Positions 1-12,200 of a stretch of DNA of 64,000 nucleotides are shown piece by piece (position 1 is the stretch's first letter; the number at the start of each line of letters is the position of its first letter). Under the pieces are notes generated by a model. That model was not told the DNA's origin. It did no database searches and saw nothing but the letters and a program-made list of their open reading frames with translations. This DNA comes from Roseiarcus sp963748545. Lineage in GTDB: Bacteria > Pseudomonadota > Alphaproteobacteria > Rhizobiales > Beijerinckiaceae. The DNA lies in contig CAVVJO010000003.1 of the NCBI GenBank assembly GCA_963748545.1, positions 62,001 through 126,000 of the forward strand. Reading direction: 5' to 3'. The position numbers and the translations under genes are program-made.

Positions 1-3000
1 TATTCGCTCGGGACGACGATCGGCAACGGCGCGACGCTCCAGATCGACACCACCACGGCGCTCGGATCAGGCGGCGTAACGCTTTCGGGCGGCGGAGCCC
101 TCTTGGGCAACGTCACGGGAACGCTGTCCTCGCCCAACACGATCACGCTCAGCCCGGGCGGTACGGGGACGATCGCCTCGACGAGCGGGCACGTGCTGAC
201 GATCGGCAGCGCGATCACGGCGACGTCGGGAACTCTCAATTTCGGCTCTGCGGCCGGCGCGGGGACTGTCCTTCTCGGGACGACAAACACATTGTCCGTC
301 GCGGCGAACGTGAACGGGGGTACGCTCGACCTGGGGGGCCACGCTCAGACCTTCGACAGCGTCGTAGTCAATAACGCCGCCATTCAGGACGGCTCGCTGA
401 CGGTAAAGAACGGCTCGCCGCTCTCCATGCAGGGCGGACAAATCGGCGACGCCGCAGGCCTTACCTCCTTCACGCTTGTGAAGGGCGGCCTGAGCATCAG
501 CGGCCCAAACGAGACAACCTCCATCTACGGAACCGCGACCTTCGATGGAACGGTGACCGTAGCCTCGTCATCAACAATGAATGTGCAATCGGGCGCGAAT
601 GTCAGCGTGCCGAACCAGATCATCGCCAATTCCGGGACGATCATCAATGGCGGCACGATCACCGCGAACGTCAACAACGACGGCACCGCATTGACGAACA
701 ACGGCACCTGGGTTGGCGGCATTCAGAATTATTCGACGGTGAACAACAACGGCGCGTGGCAGGGTTCTGTCGAGAACGGGGGCGTGTTCGGGCCGGGCAC
801 TTTCAACAACAACGCTCCGAACGGTTCGGTCACTGGCGGCCTTGTCAACGCCAACGGAACGGTGAACAACGCCGGCACGATCGGGAACAACACGACCGCG
901 CCCAACCTGTTCGCCAACGGGGTCGGGGTGACCAACGACGGCGGAACGTTTGAGAACTCCGGCACGGTCACCCAGGGACTGCTCGTCAATGGCGGAACCG
1001 CGGTCAACGCGACGGGCGGGACGATCGACACGGTGACGGTTGCGACCAACGGAACCTTCGATAACCAGTCGACCGGGACCGGCGCCGGCGGGGTCACGGG
1101 CGGCCTGACGAACTCGGGAACTTCGACCAATGAAGGCTCGATCGCGGGCGGGGTCGTCAACAGCGGCGGAAGCTTCACCAACAACCTGGGCGGCTCTGTC
1201 ACCGGGGGTTTGAGCGTCACGGGCGGCCAGGCGGTTAACGCGACGGGCGGGACGATTGACACGGTGACGGTCTCGGCTGGCTCAAGCAGCTCGCCGGGGT
1301 TCATCAACCAGAGCAACGCCAACGTCACGGCCGGCCTGAACATCCTCGGCGGCTACGCAACGAACCGGGGCTCCATCGTCGGTGGGGCGACCAACGATGG
1401 CGGGGGGTTCCTGAACGATGTCGGCGGAACCGTCGACACGGTCGACAACGCGGCTGGAACCTTCGACAACAAGGGCGGGGTCACCGCCGGCTTGACCAAT
1501 ACCGGGACGGCGACCAACGAAGGCACGATCGCCAACGGCGCCGGCGTCGGCGTCACCAACAACGGCGGGACCTTCACGAACAGCGCCACGGTGAACAACG
1601 GCGTCACAGTCAGCGGCGGCACGTTCGTCAACGGCTCCATTCTTGGGACAGGCACGGTCAGCGGCGGCCTGATTGTCCAGGCCGGAGCGTCCACGGTCGG
1701 GGCGGCGACCAACACTTTCGGCAGCACGATCGACACGGCGACCATCACGGCCGGGTCCCTCAGCAACGCCGGCACGATCACCGGCGCCGTCAACAACCAG
1801 GCCGGCACAAACGGGGCGCCCGGTTTCGACAACGCGAGCGGAGCGCTTGTCCAGGGCGGTTTGACGAACTCGGGCGTCGCCACCAACGAAGGTTCGATCA
1901 CCAATAGCACGGCGGGCGGCTACGGGGTCATCAACTCCGGGACGTTCACCAACTCCGGCCCGACAGTCAGCGGCGGCGCCGGTGGCGAGGGGCTCGACAA
2001 CACAGCCGGGACGGCGACCAACCAGCAAAACGGAATCATCACCGGCGCGCTCGTCAGCGGCGGGTCCCTGATCAATCAGGGGACGGTGAACGCCGCGTCT
2101 TCGACGACGCCTGCGGTGACCAACAGTTCGACGGGCGTTAATACGACCGTCGGGTTCGACAACCAGGGCACGGTGGCCGGCGGCGTCCTCAATAGCGGCT
2201 CGGCGACCAACGAGGGCTCGATCAGCAACACGAACGGCGTCGGCGTCACCAGCACCGCCGGGAAGTTCACGAGCAGCGGGACAATCGACACCGTCAGCGT
2301 CACGGGCGGGGCGTTCACGAACCTGGGAAGCATTACCAGCTCTTCGATCGTCCCGACGGTGAGCATCACAGGCGGCACGTTCTCCAATAGCGGCTCCATA
2401 ACCGGGGCGGTGACGAATTCTTCGAACGGAGTCGGATTGGTTGCCGGATTCGACAATTCGTCGCTGGGCGCGGTCAGCGGCCTGCTGACCAACTCCGGGT
2501 TTGCGACCAACGAGGGCGCGCTGAACGGCGGCGTCACCAATAATACCGGCGGTACGTTCACCACAACTGGGACTATTTTGCACGGCGTGATCAATACGGG
2601 CACGGTGAATGCCTCGGGCGCGATCAGCGGCAACATCCAGAACAATGCTGGCGGGCAGTTTAATCTCACTGGAAATCTCACCGGGGCAGGGGCCGTTCCG
2701 ATTTTCAACAACAGTGGAACGATCACCACCAACGGCAACGTCTTTCAGAGCGTCACGACGCTTAACAACAACGCTGGCGGCCTAATCAATGGACCGCTGA
2801 TCAACGTCAACACCTTCAATAACTTTGCTGGAGCGACCCTGCAGAATGGCTTGACCAACACCGGCACGGTGAATGCGTCCGGCGGTCAGCTGAACGGACC
2901 AATCGACAACCGGAACCAGTTTACGGTGACGGGGGCGACCACCGGCAACGGCACGTTCTTCAACGAAAGCGCCGGTGTGTTCGACGTCAATTCCGGCAGT

Positions 3001-4953
3001 TTCACGTTGACCTCGTCGTCCGGCCTCCTGACCAACGCCGGTTCGATCGTCGTCGCCTCCGGCGCCACGCTCGACGCTTCAGCGGGCGGCGTGACGAACA
3101 TCAGTTCGGGCACAATCGTCAACAACGGCACGCTGAACGATGACCTAAACAACTACGGCTTAGTCACGAACAATGGCGTCTATACTGCCGTTAACGCCAC
3201 CAATTACGGCGGCACGATCGTGAACAACGCAACCTTGTCCTGGTCGGGCGCCTTCACCAACAACGGCGGCGTGGCCACCAGCTCGAACGCCACCGGTCAG
3301 GCCAATGTGGTCGACAACGAAGGCACAATGAACGGCGGCGTATTCATCAACAACGCGGGGACACTCATCAACAACCGCACGCTCAACGCGACCTTGAACG
3401 TCGCCGGCGGCGTCGTGAACAGTTATGCGCCGACCAGCGTTATCACCGGAAACGTGAGCGTGGGACCGGGGCAGGCGGTGGTCAACGCGCTCGGCGTGAT
3501 CAACGGCAACGTGACCGTGAACAACGGCGCGGAGCCGAAGGCCGGGCAACCCTACCCGTACGGCGGCGTCTTCAACGTCTCCGACGGAACCCTGATGCCC
3601 GCGCCTGTCGGGTCGCCGCAGAAGACCCTGGTTCTGAACGGTTCGCTGGCCGGTCCGATCACGGTGCCGGTCGACCTGACGACCGGCGCGTCGAACTTCA
3701 TCAAAGTATCCGGTTCGACCGCAAACGCCTCAACGAACATCACCGGCACTCTGTCGAACCCGACAAATCTGATCTGGACCGTTCCCAATCGCGTTTTGCT
3801 TTACTCCAACGCGTCTATCCCCCTGGCGCCGAACGCGACGCAGGCGCTCGCCGGGGCGAGCGCGACCGGGCTCTACGATTACGTCGCCACGCCGAATAAC
3901 ACGGGTATCGCTCAGCAGCTGAAGCTCGGCGCGATCTCCGCGCCGGCCAATCAGATCAGCTCGCTTATCACCGCGCTTAACACCTCGTTCTTCCAGAACG
4001 CCCAGGCCTTCCTCGGCGCTCCTGTCAATCCGACGGCGAACTACTGGTACGGCGGCGTGTGGTCGCGCGGCGGCGCGGCCGAGATGACCAACGAAACCAC
4101 AAGCACCGGCGGCGGCGCGCTTTATCCGCCGGGGGTCAACAGCCGGTTCCAGTCGACGACCGGCGGCGTCCAGCTCGGGTTGGACGAAGGGCTCTACAAC
4201 ATCAACGCCACCGGTTGGAACGCGCACCTGGGCGTCACCGGCGGCGAGGCTTGGGGCTATTCGAGCCTGCAAAACTCGAGCGACCCGCTCGGCGGCCCGC
4301 TCGACGTGTCGGGCAGCGCCAGCATGCCGTTCTACGGGTTCTACGCCGCAGTCACCGGAAACGGTTTTGCGGGCACCGTGCAGTGGCGCAACGCCACCTA
4401 CGACATGAACCTGAACAACTTCGACCTCGGATTGAACAACGCCCAGCTCAACGCCCATGGCGATACGTTCTCGGCTGACATCTCGCAGCAGTTCCCGTTC
4501 CCGCCGTTTGGCGAAGGCTTTATCGTGACGCCTTCGGCGGCGGTGTTCGTGACCCATACCACCGTCAACAGCCTGAACGCCTCGCCGCTGGTCGCGCCGG
4601 GCACCTATTTCACCTTCAATCCTCTCGACAGCACGCTCGGAAGGGTCGGATTGCGCCTGTCCAAGGCCTACGCGTTCAACGACAGTCTCTTCGTGGTGCC
4701 CTATGGGCAGGTGAACGTGTGGCGCGAATTCCAGGGCACGACCACCGAGCAATTCTGGCAGGTCGGGGCGAACGGCCTTCAAACGGTGCCGGCAATTACG
4801 TCGAGCAGCGTGGGAACCTTCGGCCAGGTCGCCCTGGGATTCGCCGCGCAGGCGCCCAAGGCGGGAATCACCTCCTACGTGCAGGCGGATCTCCGGGTCG
4901 GATCGAATATCCAGGGGTGGGGCTTGCTGGCTGGCTTGCGCTACAGCTACTGA
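1..4953 (+). CDS. autotransporter adhesin, 5'-truncated by the window edge
   Basis: The reading frame is open from the first base of the window to the TGA at 4951-4953, so the true start lies upstream. About 1,650 residues are visible. The passenger (to about 3,600) is low-complexity and rich in N, G, T and S. It repeats short phrases such as TNEGSI, NNGGTF and GGTIDTVTV, as expected of a stacked beta-helix. From about 4,030 the composition changes to alternating aromatic and polar residues, and the protein ends in GLRYSY. That aromatic ending is typical of an outer-membrane beta-barrel (autotransporter, type Va). The role is inferred to be surface adhesion or biofilm. No signal peptide can be seen because the N-terminus is missing. 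No frame break was noticed. Confidence 0.88.
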   Translation, partial: YSLGTTIGNGATLQIDTTTALGSGGVTLSGGGALLGNVTGTLSSPNTITLSPGGTGTIASTSGHVLTIGSAITATSGTLNFGSAAGAGTVLLGTTNTLSVAANVNGGTLDLGGHAQTFDSVVVNNAAIQDGSLTVKNGSPLSMQGGQIGDAAGLTSFTLVKGGLSISGPNETTSIYGTATFDGTVTVASSSTMNVQSGANVSVPNQIIANSGTIINGGTITANVNNDGTALTNNGTWVGGIQNYSTVNNNGAWQGSVENGGVFGPGTFNNNAPNGSVTGGLVNANGTVNNAGTIGNNTTAPNLFANGVGVTNDGGTFENSGTVTQGLLVNGGTAVNATGGTIDTVTVATNGTFDNQSTGTGAGGVTGGLTNSGTSTNEGSIAGGVVNSGGSFTNNLGGSVTGGLSVTGGQAVNATGGTIDTVTVSAGSSSSPGFINQSNANVTAGLNILGGYATNRGSIVGGATNDGGGFLNDVGGTVDTVDNAAGTFDNKGGVTAGLTNTGTATNEGTIANGAGVGVTNNGGTFTNSATVNNGVTVSGGTFVNGSILGTGTVSGGLIVQAGASTVGAATNTFGSTIDTATITAGSLSNAGTITGAVNNQAGTNGAPGFDNASGALVQGGLTNSGVATNEGSITNSTAGGYGVINSGTFTNSGPTVSGGAGGEGLDNTAGTATNQQNGIITGALVSGGSLINQGTVNAASSTTPAVTNSSTGVNTTVGFDNQGTVAGGVLNSGSATNEGSISNTNGVGVTSTAGKFTSSGTIDTVSVTGGAFTNLGSITSSSIVPTVSITGGTFSNSGSITGAVTNSSNGVGLVAGFDNSSLGAVSGLLTNSGFATNEGALNGGVTNNTGGTFTTTGTILHGVINTGTVNASGAISGNIQNNAGGQFNLTGNLTGAGAVPIFNNSGTITTNGNVFQSVTTLNNNAGGLINGPLINVNTFNNFAGATLQNGLTNTGTVNASGGQLNGPIDNRNQFTVTGATTGNGTFFNESAGVFDVNSGSFTLTSSSGLLTNAGSIVVASGATLDASAGGVTNISSGTIVNNGTLNDDLNNYGLVTNNGVYTAVNATNYGGTIVNNATLSWSGAFTNNGGVATSSNATGQANVVDNEGTMNGGVFINNAGTLINNRTLNATLNVAGGVVNSYAPTSVITGNVSVGPGQAVVNALGVINGNVTVNNGAEPKAGQPYPYGGVFNVSDGTLMPAPVGSPQKTLVLNGSLAGPITVPVDLTTGASNFIKVSGSTANASTNITGTLSNPTNLIWTVPNRVLLYSNASIPLAPNATQALAGASATGLYDYVATPNNTGIAQQLKLGAISAPANQISSLITALNTSFFQNAQAFLGAPVNPTANYWYGGVWSRGGAAEMTNETTSTGGGALYPPGVNSRFQSTTGGVQLGLDEGLYNINATGWNAHLGVTGGEAWGYSSLQNSSDPLGGPLDVSGSASMPFYGFYAAVTGNGFAGTVQWRNATYDMNLNNFDLGLNNAQLNAHGDTFSADISQQFPFPPFGEGFIVTPSAAVFVTHTTVNSLNASPLVAPGTYFTFNPLDSTLGRVGLRLSKAYAFNDSLFVVPYGQVNVWREFQGTTTEQFWQVGANGLQTVPAITSSSVGTFGQVALGFAAQAPKAGITSYVQADLRVGSNIQGWGLLAGLRYSY
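430..3560 (+). repeat. degenerate N/G-rich passenger repeats of the autotransporter
   Basis: The coding sequence repeats units of roughly 25-60 residues built on N-x-G-T and G-G-x-x-x-N-x-G phrases (examples: VTNNGGTFTNS, GGLTNSGTATNEGSI). Copies diverge at the DNA level but keep the codon phase, so this is a protein repeat and not a recent DNA tandem array. Confidence 0.7.
4030..4950 (+). other. autotransporter beta-barrel domain (within the first gene)
   Basis: About 305 residues begin around YWYGGVWSRG and end in the terminal RYSY. Alternating hydrophobic and aromatic residues (for example QWRNATYDMNLNNFDLGL) and the C-terminal aromatic residue are typical of the translocation barrel of classical autotransporters. 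Confidence 0.75.
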
Positions 4954-5168
4954 CTCGGTCGGAAGCTTGGGCGGGGACCGCGCCCGAGCTGACGAAATAA
5001 CAAGGGTTCGCGGCCGACGCATCTCAGCAGAGAGATCGATCGGCCCCGTCCGGCCTGAAGGCGCCGCGCGCCGCGGGCAGATATCGTCTTTATCAGAACG
5101 GGACCCTGGCCGAAGCGGGGTAATCTCTATGGTTTGTCAGAATTAGCGTGACGCGACGCAACCTCATG

Positions 5169-5193
5169 CAGCCGCAGTCAGGCTGAGTTTTTT
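5169..5193 (+). terminator. possible weak Rho-independent terminator
   Basis: CAGCC (5169-5173) can pair with GGCTG (5181-5185) across a 7-nt loop and is followed two bases later by six T residues (5188-5193). The stem is only 5 bp and lies about 215 nt after the autotransporter stop, so the call is tentative. The rest of 4954-5333 shows no gene. Its last 140 bases are clearly more AT-rich than the surroundings, as expected of a control region. Confidence 0.35.
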
Positions 5194-5220
5194 GCTTTCC
5201 GTCGTTGCCCACTGAATAAT
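5192..5220 (+). promoter_or_regulatory. candidate sigma70-type promoter before sapC
   Basis: TTGCTT (5192-5197) and AATAAT (5215-5220) are separated by 17 nt, in the AT-rich stretch before the SapC gene. The -10 element matches 5 of 6 consensus positions and the -35 only 3 of 6. It would give a leader of about 105 nt. It overlaps the T-run of the possible terminator. Confidence 0.3.
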
Positions 5221-5333
5221 CAGCCGGGTTTTCGGATGTTTTTCATTTTTCAGAATTTATCAGAAGAAAGTAGTTGCAAAAAAGTCCACAACGTGTTCGT
5301 CTTCGGCAAAGAGTGAACGGTTGGAGGCGCCAG

Positions 5334-6116
5334 GTGGCAAGGCAATTATTGATTTATGAGCGAGCCGTCCCGGTCACGGTGAATCAGCACCGTGACGTTT
5401 CCATAAAAGCGGGCAAGGATTACGCCTTCGCGAGGGACGTGAATTCGGTGCCGTTGATGGCCGTCGAATTTAATTTGGCGAGCGTAGAATACCCGATCGT
5501 GTTCACTGGCGACGATTCCGAGGTGATGCCGGCCGCCCTGCTGGGTGTGCGCGACAACGAGAACCTCCATGTGGACGAAAGCGGCGCATGGACGGGCAAA
5601 TATGTCCCGGCGTTTGTGAGACGCTATCCGTTCGTGTTCTCCACCGGAGACGGATCGTCGTTTACCCTTTGCATCGACGAATCCTATCAAGGCGTGAACT
5701 GGAACGGCGTCGGAGAGCGGCTGTTCGACGCCGAGGGCGCGCGCACCCAGTATCTTCAGACCGTCTTGAATTTCCTCCAGGCCTACCAGGCCCAGTTTGA
5801 GGCCACGCGGGCGTTCTGCCGGCGTCTGGTTGATCTCGATCTCCTCGAATCGATGCAGGCGCGGTTTACGTTGCGCGACGGCCAACGGATTAGTCTCGGC
5901 GGGTTCAAGGCGGTAAACCGGGAGCGTCTGAAGGCGCTGTCGGGCGATAACCTTTCGCGGCTCGCGGTCAGCGGCGACCTCGATCTGATCTACGAGCACC
6001 TGCATTCGCAACGCAATTTCACGCCGACGGCTGAGCGGCTGCCGCTTGCGGAAAAACCGGATGCCCTGCCGATCGGGTGGGGACACGATCGCGAGCCGGC
6101 TCCACTCGGCGCCTAA
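5334..6116 (+). CDS. SapC family protein
   Basis: The 260-residue protein matches the SapC family (named from Campylobacter S-layer loci; molecular function unknown). Recognisable family phrases are VEYPIVF, MPAALLGV, ENLHVDESGAW, PAFVRRYPFVF and a CIDE box. The GTG at 5334 is preferred because GGAGG sits 6 nt upstream and the protein then begins MARQLLIYERAVPV, like other family members. An in-frame TTG at 5274 would add 20 residues but has no family support. The gene stops 106 nt before the giant LEPR-XLL gene on the same strand, so the two may be cotranscribed. SapC genes often sit beside surface-protein or halogenase genes, which fits this neighbourhood. No frame break was noticed. Confidence 0.88.
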   Translation: MARQLLIYERAVPVTVNQHRDVSIKAGKDYAFARDVNSVPLMAVEFNLASVEYPIVFTGDDSEVMPAALLGVRDNENLHVDESGAWTGKYVPAFVRRYPFVFSTGDGSSFTLCIDESYQGVNWNGVGERLFDAEGARTQYLQTVLNFLQAYQAQFEATRAFCRRLVDLDLLESMQARFTLRDGQRISLGGFKAVNRERLKALSGDNLSRLAVSGDLDLIYEHLHSQRNFTPTAERLPLAEKPDALPIGWGHDREPAPLGA

Positions 6117-6222
6117 AAAATCGCCGGCCCCGCGTCGGCGGCCGGCGCACGAGCGACATATTCTTCGAGTTTTCGAATTCAACGTGTTCTGTTGGCGGCG
6201 ATTTCAACAGCCGTCAGAATAG

Positions 6223-9200
6223 GTGGCTCTGGTGGCATACCCATTTCAATCTATTGGATTGTTCGGCAGGCCGGCGAAGCAAAAGCCAAAGTCAAGCAGC
6301 AGACGCGCGGGGGCCTCGAGATGGTTCCCGCGGATGGGCGCGCGGGTCATGCGCAGAGCGCCGGTCGCCGAACGGATCGTGTTCGATCCGCTGGAACCCC
6401 GCCTGCTGCTCAATGCGGACGTGCTGTCGCTCAACCTTGCGCACGAGACGGGCCTGCTTCCTGTCGATCACAGCCTGATCGTTGAACTGGTCAACGCCAC
6501 CGAGCAGGTGAACAACCAGAGCGTCGCCGTCCAGCGGGTCCAGATCGTCGATCAGAGCAACGGCAACGCCGTGCTGGCGTTCGGCGATCTGAGCCAGGTT
6601 TCGGCGATCGCGATCGCCGGCGGGACCGGCAATACGACGCTCACCATCGACGAAGCCTCGTTCGGAAACACGACGGCGCCGAAGATTTCGTTCACGGGCG
6701 GAAGCGGTCAAAACACGGTCGTCTTCGACAATCCCGGCGCGACCAACTGGACGCTGACCGGCGCGAACGCCGGCGAAGTCGCCGGCGGCGGCGTCGACCT
6801 GACCTTCTCCGGGGTGCAGAACCTCAGCGGCGCTGGCGGCGGCGCCAACACGCTGACCGTCGATCAGGGCGGAACGCTCTCAGGCGTGTTCGACGGCGGC
6901 GCGGGCGGCAAGAATGCGCTGATCTTCGACAATGGGCAGCACACGACCGAGACGACGTCCGTCGGTCCTCAGTACGACACCATCAGCCTCGACGGGCAGG
7001 CGCTGAATTTTGCTGACGTCCAGTCCATTACGGTCGACCCCCAAAACGTCAGCTTCCTGGGGAGCAACGACACGGGCACCCTGTCCTGGAACGCGGGCAA
7101 TCATTCTTTCCAACTCGACGAGTCCGGCCACGCGACTCAATATTTCGCCGAACCGCAATCGCAGCCCGCGCCGCTGGCCTTCAACTTGACGCTCTTGAGC
7201 GGCGACAAGCTCACCGTCAACACGCTCAATTTCAATACGGAAGATTCCGGCGCGAGTTTCAATATCCTAGGCGACGGCGCCTCGATCGAATTCGCCGGAA
7301 ACATCACCGACTCGGCCGGCGTGTCCGCCACGGTCACGAGTTCGGACACGCAGTCGATCACCGCCTCGCAGCTCGGAAGCAACAGCATTGTTCCCCAGCA
7401 GGAAATGGCGTCGATCACCGTCGATCAGGGCGTCACCATTACCGGCAGCACGATCTCGCTGATCGCCAATTCCAGCTCGCAGGAGACGATCACCAATACC
7501 GACACCTCCGCCAAACTCGTCACCAGCGACTCGATTGCGCCGGCCACCCCCGCGCAAACGACCAACAGCGCGCAAGTGACGGTCAACGGGACTCTCGATG
7601 CGACCGGCGCGGTCGTGCTTCAGTCCAACGTCACGGTCAACGACAGCATCGACAATAGCGACGCCTTGTTGCTGACCGCCGTCACGGTGACCACGAACAA
7701 TGCGTCGGGCGTCACGTTATCTTCGACGGCGACGGTCGACGCGGCCACGCTCGACGCTGAGGCCAACACCAACGTCAATGTGACGATCACCGCCGACCAT
7801 GTCGGGGCGGGGATCGGCAACGGCCTCTATTCGCTTCCGGTCACGGTCAACGACACCAATACGACGACGGTGACCGTCGATTTGGGGGCCTCGGTTGCGG
7901 TTGGCGCAGGAACGGTTTCCGCGTCTCAACCGGACGCGGCTTTTCTCGCCGCGACCGACAACACCAACGTCACAACCGCGCTCACGCTCGACGATCCCGC
8001 CAAGCTGCCGGTCTTCGACAATGTGCTGCTGTTCAGCGCGGTCGACAGCGCCGACAACCTGTCCCGCACGACAAGCGTCACGGTCGGAGACCCGTCTGCG
8101 ACGCAAGCCCCGTCGACCGGGGCGCCGGACACGCTCTACGCTAACGGCGGCGACATCGCCCTCGTCGCGACGAGCGGCGGAGCGATCAGCAACACTGAGA
8201 CATCGACGAGTCTGGGAAGCGTCGAGATCAACGCGACCGGCGCGAGCGACAACGGCGACGTGACCTCGGTCGAACTGTCGGGCGTCAACGTTAGCGCCAG
8301 CGGCCTGTCGCTTTCGGCCGTCAGCGCGACCAATTATCTGGACTTCGGCCACCTGTCGACGATCACCGTCGACGGCGGCGTTCAAGCGACCGTCTCCGAC
8401 AGCAACATCAGTGTGCTGGGCGGCGGCCTGTCGGTCGAGGCGCAAGACAATTCGACGCTGTCGACGTCGTCGGTCGCGCCAAACTTCGATCCCGCGACGG
8501 CCACACAGGTCAACTCAGACGGCTCGGGTTCGACTTCGGCGGTGAATATCGGAATCGACCGTACGAGCTCGATCATCACCGTCGACAAGATCATCGACGC
8601 GGACATCGCCGGCTCGACGGTCAGTTCAGGCTCGCTGGCCGTCGCCGGCGGCGACGTCCGGGTTCAGGCTGTCGACAACAAATCGCTGTCGTCCGATGCG
8701 ATCATGGTCGCCGACGCCACGACGAGCGGCGACACGTCGGGCGCGGTCGGCGGCATGCTGGCGGCCAACATCGTCAACGGCTCCGTTTCGGCGACGATCA
8801 GCAACTCCGCGGTGACGACGACGAAGGCGGGCGACGTTCAGGTGCTCGCGGGCGATTCGTCCACCGTGACGTCGCGCGCCGAGACAAGTTCGGTGGCAAG
8901 CAGCACGTCGACCTCGATCAGCGCCTCCGGCACCATCGCCCTCAACGCGATCGGCTGGACGATCACGCCGTCAGCGGGCGGACTGGCGGAAGCGACTCTC
9001 GGCACCATCCTCGGGTCGAGCGCCTTCTGGACCGACAATGCGCCGGCCGACGTCACCAACCCCGGCACGACCTCCTCCAACGTCACCGCCAGCATCACCA
9101 ATGCCCAACTGTCGGTCGCCGGCGCCCTGGTGGTTCAGGCGATCGCCAGCGAGACGGTGAACGCCATCGTCACCAACGTTTCGCAGTCGACCAGCACGTC

Positions 9201-12200
9201 CAACGGCGACGGCACGGCCGCCGCGGTCGGCGGCGTGGCGGGGTCGAACCGCGTCAGCAGGGCGGCCACCGCGTTCCTGAACCAGGTGACGCCGAAGAGC
9301 TCGGTCCTGGCCGCGGGGGCCATTACGGTCGATGCGCAGAATAACGCCTCGATCACCTCGAATTCGACGCTGGTGACGTCGGCGGTGTCGGCGCTGACCG
9401 ACCCCAAGACGACCTACGTGTCGACCCAGAAGCCCGGCAACGCCGACAACACGCCGACCGTTTCAGCCAACAAAGCCCAATTCCAGCAGACGACGACGCT
9501 GAATTTCGGGGACACGATTCTCTACAAGGCGACCTACACGACCGCGAATCTGTTCGGGACCGGCGTCCCGAAGATGGCGACGATCAACACCGGCGACACC
9601 GTCTACGTCGATCCTGCGTCCAATTATCCGAGCGCCAAGGGCGTCTCCGGCCAGGTTTACGAATATGTCGGAACGACGTCGCTGGGGTCGGTCGATCTCG
9701 AGCAGCAGGACTACACGACCGCGGACTGGAAGGCGATCTCGGTGATTGAGGGCGCCGTCTACAAATTCATGGGTCCGAGCGGAACGGCGGTCAATCTGGC
9801 TGACGGGACGCTGTACGACGGCAAGACCGGCGCCGCGATCAAGAACGCCGTAGTCACGACGCCGGACGCGACTGATTCGAACTATTACGACCTCGGCTAC
9901 TGGTATCAGGTTCCGAAAGCGCAGTTGCAGTCGAGCTCCGACAGCAAGTCGGGTTCGGGCTCCTCGACCGGCGCCTCGGTCGGCGGCATCGTCGTGCTCA
10001 ACGAAGTCCACAGCGGCGCGTACGCCATCGTAGAGAATTCGACCGTCAAGGGCGCGTCGCTTGCAGTGACAGCCAACGACAACGAAACGATCACGGCGAC
10101 GCTCGACGCGACAGCGACCGCTTCGGCCGCGTCGGGCTACGGCAGCGGCAACGCCTCGGACTCGAGCAAGGCGAGCACCTCGACCGGCCTCGCGGTGAAT
10201 GGATCGATTGCGATCAATGAAATCCTCGGCAACGCGGACGCGCATATTCTTGACAGCAGCATCACGACGACGTCCGGCGACGTCGACGTCGAAGCGACCA
10301 ATTCGTCGACGATCACCGCATCGACGGCGAGCGCGGTCTCCAGTTCGGGCGGAAACAGCATTTCGATCGGCGTCATTCTGGCCGACAACACGATCGGCGC
10401 CGACTTCCAGAAATCTGCTCAATTCCACAGTCGATACGATCGCCGGCGGTAACGTGGTTGGAAGCTCCGCGCCGACCCTGACGACGGCCTATATTGAGGG
10501 CTCGAGCGTCGGCTCGGCCGGCGCTCTGACGGTCGAGGCGACTTCGACCGAGACGATCAACGCCACGGTTACCAACGCGACGCTTTCGGATGTCGAACCT
10601 TCCGACGGCAGCCTGAATTTCAACGCCTCGGCCGTCTTCACCGACAATCAAATCCTGACCTCGGTCACCAGCTACGTCGACAATACGGGGGCCGCCGGCG
10701 GCACGAAGGTCAGCGCGACCGGCGCCGTGACGGTCTCGGCGGCCGACAGCGCAACGATTACAACCTCGTCGGCCATGACGGCGCTCGGCACGCCAGCCGC
10801 CGCAGGCCCGGCCAACGATTACGCGGGTTTGGCTCAACAAAGCTATAAATACACAAACCTGTCGGGGAAAGAAACGCTCAACTTCGGGGACCAGATTGCG
10901 GTTCAGGCGGCGGACGGCACGATCATCGTCTATCGCTTCATGGGCACGACGACGGCGGACGTGGATCTCTCCGCCCCGAGCGGCATGGCCTATACCGACC
11001 TCGAGTACTGGAAGCCGATGTCGGCTGACCAGCTCAAGGATCAGAAGACCGGAGCTCTTGAAGGTAAGGACCCGGCCAAGAACGACGCGGTCAAGTCCAA
11101 GGTCGCGGACGAGGCGGAGACCAAGTCCGCCGAGCCCTCTAAGGGCGCCGCGTCGGGCGAAACCGTCAGCGCCCCGAGCTCCACCTCGCTCAACCTGTAT
11201 GTGCTGTTCGACTACAACAACATCGAAAGCTCCACCTCGGCCTACATCAACAACGCCACGGTTACGGGCGGAAGCGTCTCGATCACGGCCAACGACGCCG
11301 CCACGATCACGGCGACCGAACTCGAGCGTCGTGACGACTGCGGCCGGCGGCAATGGCTTCGGCGGGGTGGTCGCCACCAATCACGTGACCGGCTCGCTGG
11401 CGGCGCCCGGCGCGACGGGCGCCGTCGCGGCAGCGACGGCCTACATCGCGGGTTCGACCGTCACCGCGACCGGCGGCGACGTCGCGCTTGGCGCGCAAAG
11501 CAACTCGACCATCACTGCGACCGAGACCAGCGCCTTGACGGCCGACGGCATCGGCTTCTCGCTCGAGGCGGCGTTCAACGTCATCGGCTGGCAGGACGAC
11601 AATTTTGCTTCGCTGGCGCTCGCGGCCCTGATCGGGACGGACCAGCTTCTGGGTTCGGCGACGCCGGACGAGACGCTGGCCTATATCGACACCTCGACGG
11701 TGACCGCTTCGGGCGATGTCACCCTGACGGCGAACGGACAGGCGACCATCACGGCCAGCGTCGGGAATCAGGCGACGGCCGGCAACAGCAGCGCGACGGC
11801 GGCTCTCTCCGTCGGCGGCGTGCTCGCGACCAACAAGATCGAACTCGGAGACGGAGGCCTACATCGGCACGTCCCCGGACGCTTTGGCGAAAAACCCGGG
11901 AACGGCGCTCGACACGTCGTCGGTCACGGCGACCGGCGGAATCGTCGGCGTCAGCGCGACCGATCGGTCGACGCTCAGCGCCTCGTCCTCGATCACGGTC
12001 AGCTCCACCGCTTCGGCGGGCGGCGCCGCGAGCGCGCTCTCCGGCGACTACAGCTTTACCGACAAGTCCGGAGACCAAACGGTCAAGAAGGGCGATCAGG
12101 TTTACGTCAGCGGGACGGTTTACACCTATCTTGGGAACGCCCAGACGCCCGACACCGGCGACAGCCTCAATCTCGGCGGCGGCACCGGGACGGCGACCGA

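Noticed and set aside
3730..5022. Minus-strand open frame of 430 codons over the autotransporter barrel
   Set aside because: Arginine- and valine-rich antisense shadow; the plus strand encodes a clear beta-barrel.
5274..5333. TTG start for SapC at 5274
   Set aside because: The extra 20 residues are basic and unlike the family; GTG 5334 has a strong ribosome-binding site at proper spacing.
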